Positions 16,991 to 24,922 of a stretch of DNA of 29,813 nt are shown here, in pieces (the stretch's first letter is position 1; every line of letters begins with the position of its first letter). This DNA comes from JAGVMG01 sp964461105 (lineage in GTDB: Bacteria > Chlamydiota > Chlamydiia > Chlamydiales > Rhabdochlamydiaceae). The notes under the pieces were generated by a model. That model saw nothing but the letters and a program-made list of their open reading frames with translations, did no database searches and was not told the DNA's origin. The DNA lies in contig CAYWSY010000014.1 of the NCBI GenBank assembly GCA_964461105.1, forward strand, positions 1-29,813. The letters are read 5' to 3'. Position numbers and translations under genes: made by a program.

Positions 16991-17274
16991 TGGGTTCTCC
17001 AAGTAGTTTCTTCACAGGTTGACTCTTCAATTGGATAAGCGATCTCTTTCTGTAGAGAATCTTTGGAAGTTGATTCAAATGTTACACTGCCACTTTGGCA
17101 AAAGGCTTCATCTGTCGAAATTATCCCCTTTGGGAAGGGGTTTTCAGGATTTGCAGATGCATCAGCAGAAGCAATGCTGATGTCTTTTATGGAAAGTTTC
17201 CTACTCTTTTCTTCTTCGGAAAAAGCGGAAATCGTCAATAGAGCGCAAACCAAACCCGTTAAATAGCGCATCAT
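16987..17274 (-). CDS. Small secreted protein, first gene of a coupled pair
   Basis: This 95-aa protein has a Sec signal (MMRYLTGLVCALLTISAFS) followed by a short acidic, Ser-rich mature part with two cysteines (DEAFCQSG and ESTCEETTWRTQ) that could form a disulfide. The start has a strong SD, AAGGAGG, 7 bases upstream. Its TGA overlaps the ATG of the next gene. No family recognised. Confidence 0.65.
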   Translation of the reverse strand: MMRYLTGLVCALLTISAFSEEEKSRKLSIKDISIASADASANPENPFPKGIISTDEAFCQSGSVTFESTSKDSLQKEIAYPIEESTCEETTWRTQ

Positions 17275-17296
17275 TTCTCTACCTCCTTATAATCGC

Positions 17297-17310
17297 AAAG
17301 GAATTCCTTT
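17297..17310. repeat. 14-bp perfect palindrome upstream of the secreted pair
   Basis: AAAGGAATTCCTTT, 22 bases upstream of the ATG at 17274. It could be an operator or a small hairpin in the leader. Nothing else in the sequence decides between these. Confidence 0.3.
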
Positions 17311-17363
17311 CGATCTAAATGGAAGGATGATACAGAAACAGGTTTTCTTGATGAAGAAAATTG

Positions 17364-17369
17364 TATAAT
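17364..17369 (+). promoter_or_regulatory. Candidate -10 element upstream of the DUF6314-like gene
   Basis: A perfect TATAAT, preceded directly by TTG. No convincing -35 lies 16-18 bases upstream. It would give a leader of about 115 bases to ATG 17492. The intergenic stretch 17275-17491 otherwise shows no gene. Confidence 0.3.
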
Positions 17370-17491
17370 TTATTTTCCCAGTGAAAAATTTTCATCTAAA
17401 ATCACTCTTTGTTCTTTTGTGCTCTATCAATTTCTGAGTGCTAAAAAACCACTCACGCCCTAATATCTTTCTTCTGATATGAGGCTTTTAT

Positions 17492-17932
17492 ATGACTGGA
17501 ATTGCATCTCTATTTTGCTCCCTTCAAGGGAAATGGGCATTCTCTCGGCTGATCAGCGGTGAGGGCTCTGTTAATGGAATTGCCACATTTACCAAAAGCA
17601 CCCTCAATGAAAAAACGCTTTACTATCGAGAAACTGGAGTTTTTACCCAAAATAACGGATGCCGTTTTAACGTCTCTCGAAACTATCACTACCATTACCA
17701 TCAACAAGAAGATACCATCTCAGTCTACTTTGCAGAAGAACTCCCCCGACTTTTTCAAACACTCAAATTCACAACTCCAACAACAGCGATAGCTTCCCAT
17801 CTCTGCAAGTGCGACACATACAATGCCATCTACACTTTTCACTCTGAAGATGAATTCTCTATTTTCTACTCAGTTCTTGGCCCTAAAAAAAACTACACAA
17901 TGACAACAATTTTCAATCGCAGCTTAAACTAA
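17492..17932 (+). CDS. DUF6314-like lipocalin-style small protein
   Basis: The 146-aa cytoplasmic protein has no signal peptide. The pattern LQGKWAFSRLISGEGSVNG, GIATFTKSTLNEKTLYYRETG, CRFNVSRNYHYHYH, SVYFAEELPRLFQTLKF, SHLCKCDTYNAIYTF and VLGPKKNYTMTTIF, in this order, fits my recollection of the DUF6314 family, which looks like a small beta-barrel. The conserved HLC.CD.Y is present. GAGG lies 8 bases before the ATG. Its function is not known. It is followed immediately by the remnant of a flavin monooxygenase gene, which suggests the two once formed an operon. Confidence 0.6.
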   Translation: MTGIASLFCSLQGKWAFSRLISGEGSVNGIATFTKSTLNEKTLYYRETGVFTQNNGCRFNVSRNYHYHYHQQEDTISVYFAEELPRLFQTLKFTTPTTAIASHLCKCDTYNAIYTFHSEDEFSIFYSVLGPKKNYTMTTIFNRSLN

Positions 17933-19151
17933 GGCAAATTCATGGCTTCATCTTCGTCTCAATTCTGAGGCAAAAAAAATCGAACAAGCAAAAGATCAAT
18001 GGCGTGTGGAATGGTTAAATGAAAGAAAACAAATAGAATTCGGCTATTTTGATCATGTGATTGTCTGCAGTGGAATTTTTTCCAGAACGTTTACCCCTGA
18101 AATTACCGGCCTTAAAACATTTCCAGGCCCTATCCTTCACTCTCACGATTACAAAACACCATTGCCCTTTACTGGAAAAACAGTTGCTATCATAGGAAAT
18201 GCTTTTAGTGGGAGCGAAATCGCTGCTGAAGTTGCTCAAACAGCAGAAAAAGTCATTAATGTGATCCGGCAGCCAATGTGGATCCTTCCACGTTACCTTC
18301 AATCCTCCCAATCAGAAAGCAAACTCCCTAACGACCTCATTTTTTACTCTCGAGCAGCTCAAGCGCGCTCTCTAGGAGTGGATCCAATGCTCCTTAATGA
18401 AAGAAAAAATCTATGGTTTAAGTCTTTATGCAGTAAACAAGCCGATATCTGCCAAGAACTTGAGCTGACAACTCCCTTAAGCGCTCCCCCTTTTGTCACG
18501 ATCTCAGATGCTTATCTTGCAAAAATTGAAGTTGGAAAAATTTCAGTTAAACGAGGTGAGATTGATCACACACACGGAAATAAGCTTTTTATAACAGAGA
18601 CTGATCACATCGAAGCTGATGCAATCATTTTCTGTACTGAATACCGAGTGGATATCCCTTTTTTTGATGCCACCTCTCAAAGTGCTCTTGAATTTCATAG
18701 CGACGATCCCCTGCAACCATTACTTCTTCATCACACTGTCTTTCATCCCCATTTCCCAAACCTTGCCTTTGTTGGCATGTATCGTGGCCCCTTCTTTGGC
18801 GTGATCGAATTACAAGCACGAATGGCATGTCTGACCTTTAGCGGACGCATCCCTTATCCAACCGACGCTCAGATGAAAGAGGGGATTGAAACAGAACGCG
18901 CTATTCGACAAATGATTCCAAGACCTCAGTTTCCTCATGGAGACTATGTCAGGTTTTCTGATCACCTTGCAAAGCAAATTGGAGTTTTACCTGATCTTTC
19001 AAGACTCGAGCAAGAAGATCCAACTCTTTACGAACAGCTATTTAGAGGACCTTTTACTTCCGCAAGTTTTCGATTATCAGGCTTTGGAAGCAAGCCCGAT
19101 ATCGCTTTAAAAATCATCCAGGAGATTCATTCCATTAGCTCAACAAACTGA
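17928..19151 (+). pseudogene. N-terminally deleted flavin-containing monooxygenase
   Basis: The reading frame is open from 17928 and already shows FMO homology from about 17940 (WLHLRLNSEAKKIEQAKDQW, then DHVIVCSGIFS). It continues with the FMO signature FPGPILHSHDYK, the NADPH-binding VAIIGNAFSGSEIAAEVA, and a C-terminal FMO tail to LKIIQEI. The first 100-plus residues, which hold the FAD-binding GxGxxG, are absent: the sequence upstream is the end of the DUF6314-like gene. The only early starts are non-ATG, such as GTG 18006, which has no ribosome site. It is probably a pseudogene left by a deletion, although 381+ codons remain uninterrupted. It overlaps the convergent LysE gene by 17 bp. 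Confidence 0.7.
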
Positions 19152-19746
19152 GCAGCGCGAAAATCCCAAACACTGCAATAATTCCCCCTGCGATCCGGTT
19201 GATCCACACCATCACCTTGCGGCTCACCTTTTTTCGAAAAAGCGTTACCGCTTCACTCAAAAGGAGCCACCACACTGCTGACCCTAAAAAAACACCACCT
19301 ACAAGCAAGGATGCATCGCTGTAACTCCCATCGATGCTCGAAATCCCAAGCCCAGCAAATACCGCTAAAAAGGAAAGAATCGTCATGGGATTCGTGATCG
19401 TCAGAAAAAAAGTCGATACGAAATCACTTAACAAAGAAGTATGGGAAACATCCCTTGACTTATCGGCAGGCTGAGCCACAAAAGTCTTCCAGCCTAAATA
19501 GCAGAGAAACCCTCCGCCAATGAATTGGAGCCAAAATTGCCCCTGCATCAGAAAGTTTGAAACAAAAGTCAGCCCGAATGCAGCAATCACCGCATAGATC
19601 GTATCCGCTGCTGCAGCGCCAATCCCAGAGCACAATCCCGAATATCTTCCATGCTGCAAAGTTCTACGAATGCAAAGAACACCAATCGGCCCTACAGGTG
19701 CTGCAATCGAAAACCCAAGAATCATTCCCTTTATAAAAAAATTCAC
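19135..19746 (-). CDS. LysE/RhtB-family amino-acid exporter
   Basis: This 203-aa inner-membrane protein has about six hydrophobic segments. The N-terminal family signature is MILGFSIAAPVGPIGVLCIR, followed by GLCSGIGAAAADTIYAVIAA, FLCYLGWKTF and FFLTITNPMTILSFLAVFAG, all typical of LysE translocators that export amino acids or related solutes. The start is set at GTG 19746, because it overlaps the TGA of the preceding gene as GTGA, with GGTGATGGA just before it. This gives the usual family length; a longer frame would add 13 non-homologous residues. It is coupled to the Tgl-like gene. Substrate not predictable. Confidence 0.85.
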   Translation of the reverse strand: MNFFIKGMILGFSIAAPVGPIGVLCIRRTLQHGRYSGLCSGIGAAAADTIYAVIAAFGLTFVSNFLMQGQFWLQFIGGGFLCYLGWKTFVAQPADKSRDVSHTSLLSDFVSTFFLTITNPMTILSFLAVFAGLGISSIDGSYSDASLLVGGVFLGSAVWWLLLSEAVTLFRKKVSRKVMVWINRIAGGIIAVFGIFALLSLLS

Positions 19747-20936
19747 TCCATCACCCGATTTCGTTTTTCTGCAATTTTTTGACACGTTAACGCTGTTTGC
19801 ATCAACGCAAGAGATTGCAAAAATCTCTCTGTTTTTAGCTCTTCTACCGAAGTCGATCGAATCACTGCTAAAATTTCTGGGGATATGGCATCAACATGCT
19901 CATATCCAAGAAAACCCATGTGCGACCTTACCTCATCAAGAAATAGGTGACGCTCAGGGTCAGCAAGACACTGCTTAACCTCTTTGCGATACAAGCCAAG
20001 ATATTCATGAAGCTCAATGAATTGATTTAAAGGATCTCCTTCAACCGAATCAATCAACACCCGCTCTTCTTCCGAACGAGGGGTATTATATTTTCCTAAA
20101 AGAAATTCCAAAACTTGTTCATAAGTAGACAATTGCTTGAGACCAATTCCCCAATACACAGCGTCTTCCTTCATGGGATCTTTCATGCATATCGCGTGCA
20201 ATCCAGAGCCCACCCCCAAAGGGCGTTTAGCCAAATACCAGGGAACTCCTCGAAAATATAAGCGCGCGCCGCTCTTCAATTGTGACACATCCCTAGATTC
20301 AAAGTCAGAACAAATGGTTTGAGTAAATAAAGGAAGCAAACTTGTGGATCCCAAAATCCCTTTATTTTGAAGGCGAAAACGTGTCAAAGGCAACGAAAAA
20401 AGAGCATTAAACCTCTTCTCCCCAACCGTATCAGCAATCGCTTTCATAAACACCGCCTCTACAGCTCCGCCACAATCGGTCACAGTGGGTCCTACAAAAA
20501 AAGACTCCAACGCATCAAAAGGGGCCACATCGTGTTGTAATTCATAGAAATAAGGAAACATCCGCACTCGCCTTTCAAATCCCTTCGGACATCCCAAACT
20601 GCGATGATGATGAATCTCAAGCTTGGATTTCAGCTCAAACACCCTCATAAAATCCTCTGAGCACATCACGCCATGTCTCGACTCTCGATCTCGTGACATG
20701 ATGCGCTGCGCTGCCTGATGAATACTTGCCACTATTTGCATCTGGATTAGGTCAGCTTCTTGAGGACTGCACAAAGTAAGATGGAGCTCCCGAAATCGAG
20801 CCTCAGAGGAGCTGATACGCGGTGGATGTAGAGCAATCATCTGACCGAGATTCGGATACACCAGTTGATTGACAAATAGCATCCGATACGTCAAAGGACA
20901 TACCCAATCAGTCACCCTCGAAACTGGAACGAACAT
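19743..20936 (-). CDS. Tgl-like (Bacillus-type transglutaminase / papain-like) protein
   Basis: This 397-aa protein has no signal peptide. Its middle resembles the spore-coat transglutaminase Tgl: TDCGGAVEAVFMKAIADTVG with Cys155, then EKRFNALFSLPL, GARLYFRGVPWYLAKRPLG, HAICMKD and YWGIGL. In Tgl these blocks read ECATAIVIIFYKAVLDSIG...GDCLYF.N......WQGENVI..G..YYGHGIG. The catalytic Cys is kept, but the Tgl Glu region is replaced by GVGSGLHAI, leaving His247 as a possible partner, a Cys-His pair more like papain. The C-terminal 120 residues are helical. The start lies 10 bp from a palindromic element, so its promoter must lie in or beyond that repeat. Protein cross-linking, deamidation or proteolysis are all possible. 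Confidence 0.5.
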   Translation of the reverse strand: MFVPVSRVTDWVCPLTYRMLFVNQLVYPNLGQMIALHPPRISSSEARFRELHLTLCSPQEADLIQMQIVASIHQAAQRIMSRDRESRHGVMCSEDFMRVFELKSKLEIHHHRSLGCPKGFERRVRMFPYFYELQHDVAPFDALESFFVGPTVTDCGGAVEAVFMKAIADTVGEKRFNALFSLPLTRFRLQNKGILGSTSLLPLFTQTICSDFESRDVSQLKSGARLYFRGVPWYLAKRPLGVGSGLHAICMKDPMKEDAVYWGIGLKQLSTYEQVLEFLLGKYNTPRSEEERVLIDSVEGDPLNQFIELHEYLGLYRKEVKQCLADPERHLFLDEVRSHMGFLGYEHVDAISPEILAVIRSTSVEELKTERFLQSLALMQTALTCQKIAEKRNRVME

Positions 20937-20946
20937 AAAGAACCTA

Positions 20947-21116
20947 CTAGTACAGTTTAAACAAAGTTTCTGGTATTAGTTTTCGCGTGAAAGCGCCCGC
21001 GGTTGGATCGGGATCAAGGGGGGCTGTGTCTATGAACACAGCCCCCCTTGATCCCGATCCTGCCCCGGGGCTTTGACGCAAAAATAATTACAGAAACTTT
21101 GTTTAAACTGTACTAG
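20947..21116. repeat. 170-bp palindromic MITE-like element, copy 1
   Basis: The ends form a perfect 26-bp inverted repeat (20947-20972 and 21091-21116), starting CTAGTACAG and ending CTGTACTAG. The centre is a perfect 25-bp stem (21005-21029 and 21036-21060, GGATCGGGATC... against ...GATCCCGATCC) with a 6-base loop. The segments between are also imperfectly complementary, so the whole unit folds into one long hairpin. There is no coding capacity. Copy 2 lies at 29280-29449 in opposite orientation with the same length. It could be a non-autonomous transposon using CTAG or TA as target. Confidence 0.85.
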
Positions 21117-21217
21117 CTTTTATTTTTTTGTGAGTATCATTCAAAATGGGCACACTTTTACCAAATCCCTTAGAGAAACCTCAAGAAAAATGAATGTAAC
21201 GTAAATTATTTTTTAAT

Positions 21218-21247
21218 TTCGCAAAATTAGTCTAAAACGCGTATGAT
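21218..21247 (+). promoter_or_regulatory. Candidate promoter of dxr
   Basis: TTCGCA (21218-21223), 18 bases, TATGAT (21242-21247). A transcript starting near 21254 would exclude the ATG at 21243 and support ATG 21279. Confidence 0.4.
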
Positions 21248-21278
21248 CCTTCCCACAAACAAACTGGGAAATGAAGAA

Positions 21279-22418
21279 ATGAGAGAGCTTGCAATTTTAG
21301 GCAGTACAGGTTCAATTGGGAGAAATTGCCTTACTGTAGCAAGGCATTTAGGCGAAAAAACCATTCAGATCGTTGCGTTAGCTGCCAGACACAACATCGA
21401 TCTACTTGAAGCCCAAGCACGCGAGTTCCACCCTAAGCTCCTTGCTGTCTACGATAAAACTCAAGCAGCTGAATTGCAACGTCGCCTTCCCCATATCCCC
21501 GTCTTAAGTGGGATGGAAGGGCTCGAGGCTGTTGCCACCCACACCCAAGCCAACCTGGTCATCTCCTCAATCAGTGGTGCCATCGGGCTCAAACCCACAA
21601 TCGCAGCAATCAAAGCTAAAAAAAACATTGGCTTTGCAAACAAAGAAGTGCTGGTTTCCGGTGGAGAACTTGTCATGGCGCTTGTGCGCGCACACGGGAT
21701 TGATCTCATCCCGATCGATAGTGAGCTAACCGCCATTTTTCAATGCCTTAAAGGAGAGGGCGCCAAAGAAGTACAGCGCCTACTCATCACAGCATCCGGA
21801 GGGCCTTTCCGCAATTTAACGTCGTCCCAACTCGAAGATGTGACTGTTGAACATGCCCTTAAACACCCCAATTTCCGTATGGGACCAAAAGTCACTATCG
21901 ACTCTTCAACCCTAATGAATAAAGGACTTGAGATGATCGAGGCGCATTGGCTCTTTGATGTCCCCCTCGATCAAATTGAAGTGATTGTCCATCCGGAACA
22001 AATCATCCACAGCATGGTAGAATTTATCGATAATTCGATGCTCGCTCAAATGTGCGAGCCTGACATGTTAGTGCCCATCCAATACACACTCACCCATCCT
22101 CAACGGCTCTCTGGCAGTTTAAAACCGTTTGATTTCACCAAAAACTCAACACTGCGTTTTTTCCTTCCGGACAGAGAAAAATTCCGCTGTTTAAGCCTCG
22201 CCTATGAAGCTATTCGCGCAGGAAAAAGCTTGCCCTGCTACATGAATGCTGCAAATGAAGTGCTCGTCCATCGCTTTTTAAATAAAGAAATTCTTTGGAC
22301 CTCAATTGCAACGAAATTAGAGCAGCTCATGTCTTCCCATGCAGCACAACCGATCCATTCCTTCGATGACATTTGGCAGATTGATCAGATGGCGCGTCAA
22401 GAAGCGATGCACTTTTAG
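21279..22418 (+). CDS. dxr: 1-deoxy-D-xylulose 5-phosphate reductoisomerase
   Basis: This is the second step of the MEP isoprenoid pathway, converting DXP to MEP with NADPH and a divalent metal. The 379-aa protein shows the NADPH motif AILGSTGSIGRNCL at its start, FANKEVLVSGGELV, the metal-site block PIDSELTAIFQCL, the flexible loop TASGGPF, and FRMGPKVTIDSSTLMNKGLE with EAHWLFDVP, then HPEQIIHSMVEFID. ATG 21279 is chosen over 21243: it starts three codons before the Rossmann strand as in homologues, has GGGA upstream, and fits the promoter position. The usual DSEHxAIFQ reads DSELTAIFQ; Asp and Glu remain. Chlamydiae lack the mevalonate pathway, so the gene should be essential. Confidence 0.95.
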   Translation: MRELAILGSTGSIGRNCLTVARHLGEKTIQIVALAARHNIDLLEAQAREFHPKLLAVYDKTQAAELQRRLPHIPVLSGMEGLEAVATHTQANLVISSISGAIGLKPTIAAIKAKKNIGFANKEVLVSGGELVMALVRAHGIDLIPIDSELTAIFQCLKGEGAKEVQRLLITASGGPFRNLTSSQLEDVTVEHALKHPNFRMGPKVTIDSSTLMNKGLEMIEAHWLFDVPLDQIEVIVHPEQIIHSMVEFIDNSMLAQMCEPDMLVPIQYTLTHPQRLSGSLKPFDFTKNSTLRFFLPDREKFRCLSLAYEAIRAGKSLPCYMNAANEVLVHRFLNKEILWTSIATKLEQLMSSHAAQPIHSFDDIWQIDQMARQEAMHF

Positions 22419-22428
22419 CAATTAATTA

Positions 22429-22457
22429 TTTAACAAAGGTCATCAACTAATTATATT
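22429..22457 (+). promoter_or_regulatory. Candidate promoter of the CHLPS-type hydrolase gene
   Basis: TTTAAC (22429-22434), 17 bases, TATATT (22452-22457) in the 90-base AT-rich gap after dxr. The -35 is weak, and no terminator is seen in the gap. Confidence 0.3.
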
Positions 22458-22508
22458 GAATAAAATAAAAGGCGCAAATAAAATATAAGTAAATAAAACC
22501 AGGGAATT

Positions 22509-23549
22509 ATGACAATTGCAAATCTAAGTGGTAAACGAGCATTTTACAACCAAAGCGATTACAAACGAACCACCCTAAGAGAATTTGCAAATTCCACTCC
22601 CCTTGCTCCGACCTATACCGTTGAAACTGAACACTCAATCACACGCTCCGCAAAGAATTTATTTTCAAAAATCATCTTCCCCATTGCGCTATATCAAAGG
22701 CTTCAAACGGTTGCCGCCCGTTTCCTGCTCCCTTCTATGTCAGAACCCCTCGAGGTATGTACCCGTCAAAGAACATACATCCCCCTCAAAGGCTCTTTTA
22801 AATACAAACGGCTAACCATCGAGGTTGATGGGGTCAAAATCGATGCCATGATCGTCGGAAAGCCATCTACCTTAAATAATGGGCGCTGGATCTTAAATTC
22901 CAATCCTAATGCAGTGACCTACGAGAGATATTTAGCTGAAGGGAAGGATTTAACCACACTCCTACGCGGTCTTAACGCCAATGCCCTCGTGTTCAATTAC
23001 CCAGGCGTTGGGGCAAGTGAAGGGGCACCCTCCAAGTCCACCATGGAAAAAGTCTATCGCGCCATGCTGAAGTTCTTAGAAGAAGAAGTGCGTGCCAAAG
23101 AGATCATTGCCTATGGAAGATCAATGGGAGGAGGGGCTCAAGCAGCCGTAGATGGACATCCATGCAAACCCCACATCAAATATGTTTTTGTTAAAGATCG
23201 CACCTTTTCGTCGATTTACTCTGTAGCGTCCTCAATTACTAATCGGGTTCTTGCATTTCTTACGCTTTGTTTAAGATGGAATATCGATACGGCGAACTCT
23301 TCCAAAAAACTGACCACACCGGAGATCATCATCCAAACAGCGCACGTGAAGAGACCGACCCTTCTTAAACATGCTTCGCAAGTTAAAGACGACGGCTTGA
23401 TTACTGCAGAAGCCTCTTTAGCACAAACGTTGTTAAGAACAGCTACTCATTGGAAAAACAAGGTCTTTATCGGAGTCAAGGAAGACCATTTTGAAACAAT
23501 CGAAGACACCGAATTAGTGATTTCCCAGATTAAGAAATTTTTGCGTTAA
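22509..23549 (+). CDS. CHLPS/DUF818-type alpha/beta hydrolase
   Basis: The 346-aa protein matches the chlamydial CHLPS 43-kDa (DUF818) family, as also seen in Legionella SidB-like proteins: KIDAMIVGKPSTLNNGRWIL, SNPNAVTYERYLAEG, ALVFNYPGVGASEG and the nucleophile elbow IIAYGRSMGGGAQAA (Ser in GRSMGG). The likely catalytic His is in VKEDHFETIED near the C-terminus. A serine esterase or lipase-like activity is implied; the substrate is unknown. No Sec signal, but a short hydrophobic stretch (FSKIIFPIALYQRL) occurs near residue 55. AGGGA precedes the ATG closely. It is followed after 24 bases by the HIT gene, probably in one transcript. Confidence 0.8.
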   Translation: MTIANLSGKRAFYNQSDYKRTTLREFANSTPLAPTYTVETEHSITRSAKNLFSKIIFPIALYQRLQTVAARFLLPSMSEPLEVCTRQRTYIPLKGSFKYKRLTIEVDGVKIDAMIVGKPSTLNNGRWILNSNPNAVTYERYLAEGKDLTTLLRGLNANALVFNYPGVGASEGAPSKSTMEKVYRAMLKFLEEEVRAKEIIAYGRSMGGGAQAAVDGHPCKPHIKYVFVKDRTFSSIYSVASSITNRVLAFLTLCLRWNIDTANSSKKLTTPEIIIQTAHVKRPTLLKHASQVKDDGLITAEASLAQTLLRTATHWKNKVFIGVKEDHFETIEDTELVISQIKKFLR

Positions 23550-23573
23550 CCACTCGCAAGGAGAAACTGTTTT

Positions 23574-24029
23574 ATGGCAGCATCCATAAGCTATAAAGAC
23601 CTTCTCATTAAAGACTACACACATTGGACCTTATATTTGAATGAGTACCAATGTTACCTAGGAAGGGTTTGCCTTGCAGCAAAACGCGCTGATTGCAAGG
23701 ATTTTATCGATATTACTCCAGAAGAACAAAACGAGTTCTTTGTAATCGCTCAAAAAGTCAAGCAGGCCCTTACAAATCTCTTCAAACCCGACCTCATGAA
23801 TACGGCAGCTCTCGGAAATGTCTATACCCATTGCCACGTCCATCTTATTCCTAGATATGAAACAGAGCGCGTGTTCAATGAAATCACGTTTAAAGATGCC
23901 CGCTATGGATCAAACTACGCGCCTTATGATCGAGAGTTCAGACTCACTCTCGAGCAGCTAAATGTCATCAAAGATGCTCTGTCTTCAGAGCTTGCAGCAT
24001 TAGAACATTTAACCCTGGAGACACGATGA
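23574..24029 (+). CDS. HIT-family nucleotide hydrolase/transferase
   Basis: The 151-aa cytoplasmic protein carries the histidine-triad motif HCHVHLIPRY (His86, His88, His90; His88 is the predicted nucleophile in HxHxHxx), preceded by the helix EEQNEFFVIAQKVKQAL and strand NTAALGNVYT. HIT enzymes cleave AMP or NMP esters and amidates. This one resembles the Ap4A-hydrolase/diadenosine-like branch with an extended C-terminus (YAPYDREFRLTLEQLNVIKD). SD AGGAG lies 9 bases before the ATG. Its TGA overlaps the ATG of the nucleoside phosphorylase gene, so both are co-translated, consistent with a joint role in nucleotide salvage. Confidence 0.88.
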   Translation: MAASISYKDLLIKDYTHWTLYLNEYQCYLGRVCLAAKRADCKDFIDITPEEQNEFFVIAQKVKQALTNLFKPDLMNTAALGNVYTHCHVHLIPRYETERVFNEITFKDARYGSNYAPYDREFRLTLEQLNVIKDALSSELAALEHLTLETR

Positions 24030-24856
24030 GCCAAGCAATTTTCATAGGAGCTCTCATGGCAGCTACTTTTTTCATCCCTTCCAGCGCTAAAAAAGCAACC
24101 GATCCCATCGTGACAGCCAAGCAGTATATTGAATACAAAAAGGCAAATGGACATCTCAATGAATTCATCCCGCCTAAAGTGGTCCTGATCTGCTACCAAG
24201 AAAGCACGTACAACTATCTTTTAAACCACACCCCAGATCTTAAAAAGCACGACTCATTTTCTAATTTGTACCTCCTTGAAGATGGGCAAGTCGGCATCCT
24301 TGCAGGTTGGGGAATGGGAGCACCTGCCCTTTCCGTAAAACTCGAACAATTAATTGCCTTGGGAGTAGACAAATTCATCGCAGTTGGAACTGCAGGCACC
24401 TTATTAAACCGACACCCGATCGGAGACTTTATTTTAGCTCCTCAAGCGCTTGCGGAAGATGGCGTTGCTCATCTCTACCTTAAAGGCAAACCATTTGCTC
24501 AAGCAGACACACACATGCGCTCACAATGGAACACATTCGCACAAAACCATGCCCTCCCCTCCTTTCATGAGACCTCCACCTGGAGTTTTTCTGCCATCTT
24601 CCACGAAACGCCCGCCGATGTCATGAGAGTCACAAAGCTCGGGTGCGACATTGTCGAAATGGAAGCCGCAACACTCTATGCCATCGGCCAAGACAAAAAC
24701 GTCCAGACATTATCCCTATTTGTCATTAGCGATTCACTCACTCTTGAAACATGGACCCCGCATCTTAAAGAAACCGCTGTCAGAGACCACTTGAACAAGT
24801 TAGCTGGCTGGGCCTTAGAGTTTTGCAAAGAGACTGCTTTTGAAAACGCCCCCTAA
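24026..24856 (+). CDS. Uridine-phosphorylase-like nucleoside phosphorylase
   Basis: This 276-aa member of the PNP/UDP phosphorylase family splits nucleosides with phosphate into base and ribose-1-phosphate. Blocks in order: VGILAGWGMGAPALSVKLEQ (phosphate site region), KFIAVGTAGTL, PIGDFILAPQALAEDGVAHLY, DIVEMEAATLYAIG (Glu211-Met-Glu213, ribose binding) and VISDSLTLETW (Asp at the base). The ATG overlaps the HIT stop as ATGA, with GGAG 5-6 bases upstream. The first 20 residues are hydrophobic (AIFIGALMAATFFIP) but lack an N-terminal charge, so export is doubtful; Met11 is an alternative start. The exact base specificity cannot be read from the sequence. Confidence 0.82.
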   Translation: MSQAIFIGALMAATFFIPSSAKKATDPIVTAKQYIEYKKANGHLNEFIPPKVVLICYQESTYNYLLNHTPDLKKHDSFSNLYLLEDGQVGILAGWGMGAPALSVKLEQLIALGVDKFIAVGTAGTLLNRHPIGDFILAPQALAEDGVAHLYLKGKPFAQADTHMRSQWNTFAQNHALPSFHETSTWSFSAIFHETPADVMRVTKLGCDIVEMEAATLYAIGQDKNVQTLSLFVISDSLTLETWTPHLKETAVRDHLNKLAGWALEFCKETAFENAP

Positions 24857-24922
24857 TTCCATTGGAAAAAATCCTTAAGCTTTCTATGCTTTCCAAATCA
24901 TCCCATTACACACGACAACTCT

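Noticed and set aside
17416..17460. TGAGTG...CACTCA hairpin before the DUF6314-like gene as a terminator
   Set aside because: Six base pairs, a 9-base loop and no T-tract; too weak to call.
20947..21116. Reading the 170-bp palindrome as a simple rho-independent terminator
   Set aside because: There is no T-run after the stem, it lies between divergent genes, and a second copy of the same length occurs elsewhere in inverted orientation.
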